This document shows, in pieces, positions 59,368 to 64,000 of a stretch of DNA of 64,000 nucleotides (its first letter is position 1; each line of letters begins with the position of its first letter). This stretch comes from Mesorhizobium shangrilense (GTDB lineage Bacteria > Pseudomonadota > Alphaproteobacteria > Rhizobiales > Rhizobiaceae). The stretch spans positions 1 through 64,000 of the forward strand of contig NZ_JBEWSZ010000003.1 of assembly GCF_040537815.1 (NCBI RefSeq), in the 5' to 3' direction. Position numbers and translations under genes: made by a program. A model generated the notes under the pieces. That model was not told where the DNA came from. It ran no database searches and saw only the letters and a program-made list of their open reading frames with translations.

Positions 59368-60513
59368 ATGGACGCAAAGATACCTAGAGGCCTTATGCTT
59401 GATCACATGCCGTCGGGGCGAAAGAGTGCCGGCTCGCGCTCAGCAGGGACAAACAACCGAGACCTAGTCTTTGATTTCGCCAAAGGCGTACTCATTATCT
59501 TGGTAATAATTGGACATCTTTTGCAGTCAGTAATATATAGAGACACTGACAACTTTTGGATGTCGCCATATTTCAAGTCAATTTACATGTTTCACATGCC
59601 TCTCTTTATGGCGATAAGCGGATATCTTTCTTCTGGAGCAATTTTGCGAAAATCGTTCACTCGAGGTGTCAGCGATCGAGCGATGCAATTACTACTTCCA
59701 ATGCTGGTTTGGTGTGCGTTAATCTGGATATCCAAGTCCGCCGTGGTTTCTCAAACGGGCGGTTTAGCTGGTGGAATGTTGGATTTTTCGAAGGAGTTCA
59801 TTGGCACATACTGGTTCATGTGGGCGGCATTCGCTTCTTTCCTTCTTATTAAGCTTCTTACCACTTTCAATCACTTATCGATGTGGATTATAGGAGCATC
59901 CGCAATTGCGGTCGCATTCTTGCCCCTCACATCGTCGATAATGCCGTTGGTGAGATACACTTACCCGTTCTTCTGTTTTGGGTTCTTGTTTGCCCAGTCG
60001 ACCGCATGGCTGACGAGTATCATTCTGCGCCCCAAAACTCTTTTGATGGCCTTACTCTCGATGGCAACTTTCCTGTGCTTCCTTGCTTGGGGAAAGGAGA
60101 CTTACGCCTACAACAATCTTGTTCTAGTTCACGATGGACAGTCAGCTAAACAAGTGTTGCTGATGTTCGCTGGCTCTGCAGCGGCTTCTGCAGTGGCGAT
60201 GCAGTTTATGTTCCAATGCTGGAGAGCCGGCTGTTCAGCTCGAGTAGCTCGCTTCGTCGCGGTGGAGCTTGGTCAGAGCACGCTGCTGCTCTACCTGGTC
60301 CAGGGTGCCGTCTTTCGCCTCATGGATTTGATACAGTTCGGACAACTCTGGGGTCTCACGACCAGAATCGCGGTCGCAAGTGTGCTTGGAGTGGCGATTG
60401 TTGTCATAGCGATGACAATTCGCAGGATGGTGCGCGACCTTGGTTACGTGTCGCGGGTTGTCGGGGCGCCACCACGCCCAAGTCTGCTCAAACCTCAATC
60501 TGTGATCAGTTAG
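59368..60513 (+). CDS. nolL: NolL O-acetyltransferase
   Basis: NolL acetylates the fucose of Nod factors. The 381-residue integral membrane protein belongs to acyltransferase family 3. It has about ten hydrophobic segments, and the family's N-terminal part reads FDFAKGVLIILVIIGHLLQ and FHMPLFMAISGYL. The GC content is lower than that of its neighbours, a hint of transfer. Confidence 0.9.
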   Translation: MDAKIPRGLMLDHMPSGRKSAGSRSAGTNNRDLVFDFAKGVLIILVIIGHLLQSVIYRDTDNFWMSPYFKSIYMFHMPLFMAISGYLSSGAILRKSFTRGVSDRAMQLLLPMLVWCALIWISKSAVVSQTGGLAGGMLDFSKEFIGTYWFMWAAFASFLLIKLLTTFNHLSMWIIGASAIAVAFLPLTSSIMPLVRYTYPFFCFGFLFAQSTAWLTSIILRPKTLLMALLSMATFLCFLAWGKETYAYNNLVLVHDGQSAKQVLLMFAGSAAASAVAMQFMFQCWRAGCSARVARFVAVELGQSTLLLYLVQGAVFRLMDLIQFGQLWGLTTRIAVASVLGVAIVVIAMTIRRMVRDLGYVSRVVGAPPRPSLLKPQSVIS

Positions 60514-60603
60514 CCATCTGAACTCAACGCGCGGCTGCGGGCGCGGCAGGAGCCTGTGAGCCGAGAGCGACAGCCGCACTTCATGGGAGGAAAGAGTTGT
60601 GTT

Positions 60604-60800
60604 CGTCAAGTTCAGTAAAAAGGATCATAGCGGGAGCGGGCATCCCTTTGTTCGTCCCAACCTCACGGCGTGCGGTGAGCAGCGCGCTACGCGCGGTCAA
60701 GGCTGGCCCGCAGGCGGCCCGCAGGCGGCGCGACAGCGGCCTTGACGGCGCTAGCACGACGCTCACGCTGACCCCGTGAGAACCGAAGCGGTTCAGGCCG
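60604..60800. repeat. dispersed repeat, copy 2
   Basis: It matches 41491-41707, including the CGTCAAGTTC start, the hairpin arms around GTCAAGGCTGGCC and GCGGCCTTGAC, and the GAAGCGGTTCAGG end. The truncated FAD gene on the minus strand ends inside it, so the repeat arrived by insertion or marks a recombination joint. Confidence 0.6.
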
Positions 60801-60960
60801 CATCGGGGAAATGCACGCCCCCAGAATAATGCGATGCGCCGATGGATCCGAAGGCTTGTTCGGTCACGATGATTTCGGAGAAGGCTCCGGCCTTCGCCGC
60901 AGCGGAGGCGGACATCATTCCTAGGATGCCTCCGCCGATGATCAGTAGTCGACGAGTCAT
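60793..60960 (-). pseudogene. truncated FAD-dependent oxidoreductase, N-terminus only
   Basis: The 55-residue frame starts MTRRLLIIGGGILGMMSASA, a clear FAD-binding Rossmann motif, and breaks off after FGSIGASHYSGGVHFPDAA where the dispersed repeat begins. Its start overlaps the end of the N-hydroxylase gene, so it was the next gene of that operon. Confidence 0.7.
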
Positions 60961-62300
60961 ATCCCGCTGCCCATTTCTTCGGCCACGGGTTCGGGCCAGT
61001 TCTCGATGGAGGTGCGGCTGATGAAGCCACGGTGCTCGGGTTTCGTGCATCGCGCTCGCCCCAGAAGGCTGTCGAGGATGCGACGCGCGCGCCAGGCCAG
61101 CAGACTTAGGTTCGGATCAGCCAGCCCGCGCTGCCCGAGGCTCGCGTTCTGTACGAAGATGCGTCTGCCATGCGGTCCGTCCCAGCGCACCGAAAAATCC
61201 TGGCGAATGGCCAACTCATTGTCGATCTGCTCCAGCCGGCCCGCGATCGGTTCCAAGAAGTCTGGGAGGGCCTTCTGGTAACCAGTAGCCAGGATGACGA
61301 TGTCGGCCGTAACTTCACCGACATCGTCCATTCCGCGCTGCAGGGTCAGCCTGTGACCCGCTCCGGCGTTGATGCAGCGCGAAACGTTGCAACCCGGCCG
61401 TAGCGTGATGTCGCATTGGTTTGGCTCGATAAATGCGTGGCGGTACAACGCCTGATAGATTGCGCGTAACGAGGTCTCCGAAACGCCGTCCGAGGCAAGC
61501 ACGAAACGACGCAAGAGCAGCTTGCGCTGCGACTCGCTCATCGCCGCGAAACGATCCGAAACGCAGGGCATGAACAACTCGTTTGTGAACGGGCTGTTGT
61601 CGATGGGCAGGTAGTTTTCGCGCTGCGAGACCCAAGTGATCGATCGAGGCCGCCGTTCTTTCGACAGGCCGACAAGGTGCAACAACACCTCGGCTCCCGA
61701 CTGGCCTCCGCCAACCACGCAGACATGCTTTTTCCGCACCTCAGGATGGATGTGCAGTAAAACAGATGAATGGAACAGGTTGCGTCCAGTCCAGCCCTGA
61801 AACTGAGTTGGAATTTGCGCCTGCTTGCCAATGCCGACCACGACGTTTCTGGTGCCGAGAACCGCGTTATCCGTCCGCACCCGAAACTCGCCGTCAAAGC
61901 GGATTTCGCGCACCGTCTCGCCGCCACGGACAAGCGGGTTCCTGTGGAAGGCCCAGTTCAGGTATTGCTCGAACTCAGCTCTGAGCACGGCCTCGAACTG
62001 TGCGTTCAGGAAGTGGTACAGACGCCCGTTCTCGTACAGGTAGTTTACGAAGGTGTAGGCTGATCGCGGATTCACCAGCGTGACCAGATCCTTGAAGTGG
62101 CTGACCTGGAGCTCCGAGGAAACGAATGCGATGCCTGGATGCCAACGGAAGTCGACCTGCCGATCCAGGAACAGCGCCCCTTGCCCCATTTCTTCGTGTA
62201 TCTGACACGCAAGACTCAAATTAGACGGCCCAGCGCCGACCCCAATGCAAGAAAGCTCCACTTGCTTTGCTCCTATTGGTGTTTCCCAAACTAGCGGCAT
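60957..62300 (-). CDS. lysine/ornithine N-monooxygenase (IucD/SidA family)
   Basis: This flavoprotein family N-hydroxylates the side-chain amine of lysine or ornithine with NADPH and oxygen for hydroxamate siderophores. The 447-residue protein has the FAD motif IGVGAGPSNLSLA, DFRWHPGIAF and SHFKDLVTLVNPRSAYTF, the NADPH motif VVGGGQSGAEVLLHL and the C-terminal ILATGYQ. Start 62300 is one choice; ATG 62348 is an alternative. No siderophore synthetase is in this window. A NifA-type promoter lies about 390 bases upstream on the same strand. Confidence 0.85.
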   Translation of the reverse strand: MPLVWETPIGAKQVELSCIGVGAGPSNLSLACQIHEEMGQGALFLDRQVDFRWHPGIAFVSSELQVSHFKDLVTLVNPRSAYTFVNYLYENGRLYHFLNAQFEAVLRAEFEQYLNWAFHRNPLVRGGETVREIRFDGEFRVRTDNAVLGTRNVVVGIGKQAQIPTQFQGWTGRNLFHSSVLLHIHPEVRKKHVCVVGGGQSGAEVLLHLVGLSKERRPRSITWVSQRENYLPIDNSPFTNELFMPCVSDRFAAMSESQRKLLLRRFVLASDGVSETSLRAIYQALYRHAFIEPNQCDITLRPGCNVSRCINAGAGHRLTLQRGMDDVGEVTADIVILATGYQKALPDFLEPIAGRLEQIDNELAIRQDFSVRWDGPHGRRIFVQNASLGQRGLADPNLSLLAWRARRILDSLLGRARCTKPEHRGFISRTSIENWPEPVAEEMGSGI

Positions 62301-62492
62301 GTTCGCGGCGAATATCGGCCATGGGCTTACTCCGCCTCTCACGGGCATTCTCAAGTCGCGGTCCCGACCGGATGTGGGAGTAAGCCAAAGGCCTGCGCCT
62401 CCGAGCCGTCGGTCTCAAGATCGGTTGCATCGACAGCGGGGCGCGGCGTCATCCGGGTCTGGCACTCCACCTGTCGGGCGCATCTTACGGGG

Positions 62493-62648
62493 CTACTGGC
62501 GGCTCCCCGACCGTAGGAATGGCTGTTTCCTCGCGACGGAAGCGGCCCTATCCATGTACAGGCCCTGTATTCGGCCTTCCGCCGGCCTGGCGGCACCCGA
62601 GAGGGCAGTCTTCACGGCGGCGACGGCATTTTCGGTGAGCATGATCAT
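62493..62648 (-). pseudogene. iscN: truncated iscN-like copy
   Basis: The start MIMLTENAVAAVKTALSGAA matches the intact iscN start (MITLTDNAVTAVKTALSRAD) and the match ends after PAEG. All three cluster cysteines are absent. It sits directly downstream of a NifA-type promoter, as the intact gene does. Confidence 0.75.
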
Positions 62649-62685
62649 GGGACGACGTCTCGCTGATGCGTTCGGAGACTCCCGT

Positions 62686-62778
62686 GCAAAGACCGAGCCA
62701 GAGACGAAAATTATATTAAAGCAATGAGTTAGCGTATTGATGTGCAATCGGAAATCCGACACTGTCGGAAATCCGACA
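62686..62778 (-). promoter_or_regulatory. orphan NifA site and sigma-54 promoter
   Basis: On the minus strand the element TGGCTCG-N4-TTGC (62686-62700) has one mismatch from the sigma-54 consensus. A perfect TGT-N10-ACA site lies at 62763-62778, with a second partial copy of its core just beside it. The first gene is now a truncated iscN copy; the next intact gene is the N-hydroxylase. Confidence 0.7.
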
Positions 62779-62779
62779 T

Positions 62780-63208
62780 TGATCAGATGGCGGACGCCTC
62801 ACAGCGGCGCCTCCCCCTCCCCCGCTGCCGGGCATACGGGTCGCGAACCACGGGGGTCGACCGAATTAAGCTTGGGCGGAGACATAGAGACGGGAAGACG
62901 GAACTCGTCGAAGCGCAGGGCTTGTTGGACCGCCGGGTGTCCTGACATGCGCCAGACCCCCGTTGGCGAACCGGTGGCAACCGCTGCACTCACGGCGGCG
63001 GACCTCGGCAAGCCGTCGATTGATCGACGGGCTCCGCAAGCGATCTCGCCGAAGAAGTTCGGCCTGCCCGAGGACTTCAGGACTGTGACGGCCGCCCGCA
63101 TTTGGCTGGCGCGCCTCTCCTGAGGTGCAACTCCGGGTGCGAGGAGTCAGCCACCCGGACATGATGGCGAAGCAATCGGACAGCTTGCGGTCTCACTCTC
63201 TCGGACTC
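62780..63208. other. stretch without a recognised gene
   Basis: A plus-strand frame ending near 63120 (SPKKFGLPEDFRTVTAARIW) is open but matches no family I know. I see no regulatory element beyond the NifA site at its edge. Confidence 0.3.
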
Positions 63209-63640
63209 TCATCCGCGCGGCGGGATGGGAGCCTTCTTCCCGCGGCCCCAAAGGATGAACATGGAAAGGGCGAGTAGGATGATGTTGAGTGGCACGACCG
63301 AGGCTTCACCACGAGACAAATGAAAGATTATCGCAGCGATTTGCAGCAGCACACAACCAAGTGCAGCCAGAACGGTGAGTCGTGGCTGAATCCGAGTCAG
63401 TGCAGGTAAAAGCACGCCAAACCCGCCCGCAAAGTCGATGAAGCCCATAAGGTGCAGGAACCATGGGGGCACTGCACCGGGCCAGACCCACATTGCCGCC
63501 AATTGATCGACCGGCATGAACAGCTTCATGCCGCCAAACAGGGTAAAGGACGTGAAAACGAGCAATTGGGCGACCCACAGCCCGGCTCGCAGCGGCTTCC
63601 TTGCCGGCTGTGTAGGCGCAAAACTCAACGTATTTGACAT
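63209..63640 (-). CDS. DoxX-like membrane protein
   Basis: The 143-residue product looks like a DoxX-family inner-membrane protein with four hydrophobic segments (about residues 20-45, 60-82, 87-107 and 112-132). Typical residues are FTLFGGMKLFMP and HLMGFIDFAGGFGVLLPALTR. ATG 63640 has GGAG upstream; the longer frame to 63790 is unlikely to be coding. DoxX-type proteins are tied to redox or thiol balance in some bacteria, but the role here is unknown. Confidence 0.75.
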   Translation of the reverse strand: MSNTLSFAPTQPARKPLRAGLWVAQLLVFTSFTLFGGMKLFMPVDQLAAMWVWPGAVPPWFLHLMGFIDFAGGFGVLLPALTRIQPRLTVLAALGCVLLQIAAIIFHLSRGEASVVPLNIILLALSMFILWGRGKKAPIPPRG

Positions 63641-64000
63641 CCGATAACTCCATAAGGCTGAAAAGCACCAGTCGGGGCGCAGGCAAGGTAGCCAGCACAT
63701 ACGCCGGCTGGGCGCGTTACTTCCTGCCTGTTCGGATGATTTTAGGCCGCAGCACCACCAAAGAAAGCGATCAAATTTCGGTGTAGTCATTCAAATAAAC
63801 TGATATAGTCGCTGTACATGGCGATCCGAGCCTTATGCCGACGGTCTGCGCGCTGGTCCTTGCAGAGGCTTCTGGCCAACAATCGATGGAAGCGAAGTCG
63901 GGGATGACCGGGGCTGTGGGGCAGATGGCTACGCGCACTCGGCATCGGGAATGGTGGATCGCGGGAATCTCGGATGGTCTCTGAAAAACGTTCAGATCTT
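63641..64000. other. window end, no gene recognised
   Basis: No complete or partial gene can be supported in the last 360 bases. Confidence 0.3.

Overview
The window looks like the core of a rhizobial symbiosis island, most likely from Mesorhizobium. The sequence shows high-GC alphaproteobacterial genes, NifA/sigma-54 promoters, NodD/nod-box promoters, and two nifA genes, one linked to a LacI-family gene like fixV of the M. loti island. Many broken genes and insertion remnants lie between the functional blocks, as is common in symbiosis islands. The nitrogenase structural genes nifHDK and nifEN are not here.

Layout. 0.2-4.6 kb: a decayed initiator-tRNA 3' end, a glycosyltransferase and a partner protein with a Cys-rich tail, then a decaying haem-use locus (hmuP and hmuT broken, hmuS intact). 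5.0-21.8 kb: the nif/fix block iscN, broken nifU, nifS, nifV, nifW, fixABCX, nifA1, nifB, fdxN, nifZ, fixU, a SIR2-like gene and two half-ABC exporters. Three sigma-54 promoters with NifA upstream sites drive it. 22-28.3 kb: a nodL-like acetyltransferase, a groEL scrap, and a tts-box followed by a large type III effector with a SUMO-protease (C48) domain and internal repeats, then integrase and transposase debris. 28.4-37.6 kb: a flavin monooxygenase, a HisC-like aminotransferase, nifA2 behind a decayed fixV/isomerase pair, dctA with its own sigma-54 promoter, and intact fixV plus isomerase. 37.6-60.5 kb: the nod region, with two nodD genes, four nod boxes, nodFE, nodABC, nodIJ, nodZ, noeK, a frameshifted noeJ, nolK, noeI and nolL. 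An IS5-type element carrying a passenger gene sits exactly at the nodD2 stop codon. 60.6-64 kb: an N-hydroxylase downstream of an orphan NifA-type promoter, and a DoxX protein.

How it fits together. NodD with plant flavonoids would switch on the nod boxes. The products build a lipochitin oligosaccharide (nodABC) with a special acyl chain (nodFE), exported by NodIJ, and decorated with fucose (noeK, noeJ, nolK, nodZ) that may be methylated (noeI) and acetylated (nolL). The GDP-mannose 4,6-dehydratase needed for GDP-fucose is not in the window. In nodules a FixV/NifA/RpoN cascade would drive nif/fix genes, and dctA would bring in C4-dicarboxylates.

The most notable structure is in the regulation. 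A shared 16-bp palindrome lies before nifA1 and after both fixV copies. The nod-box leader has been copied in front of different genes several times, leaving nodA or nodB remnants. A NifA-type promoter has become attached to a siderophore-type hydroxylase. All calls come from reading the sequence; no database search was run.
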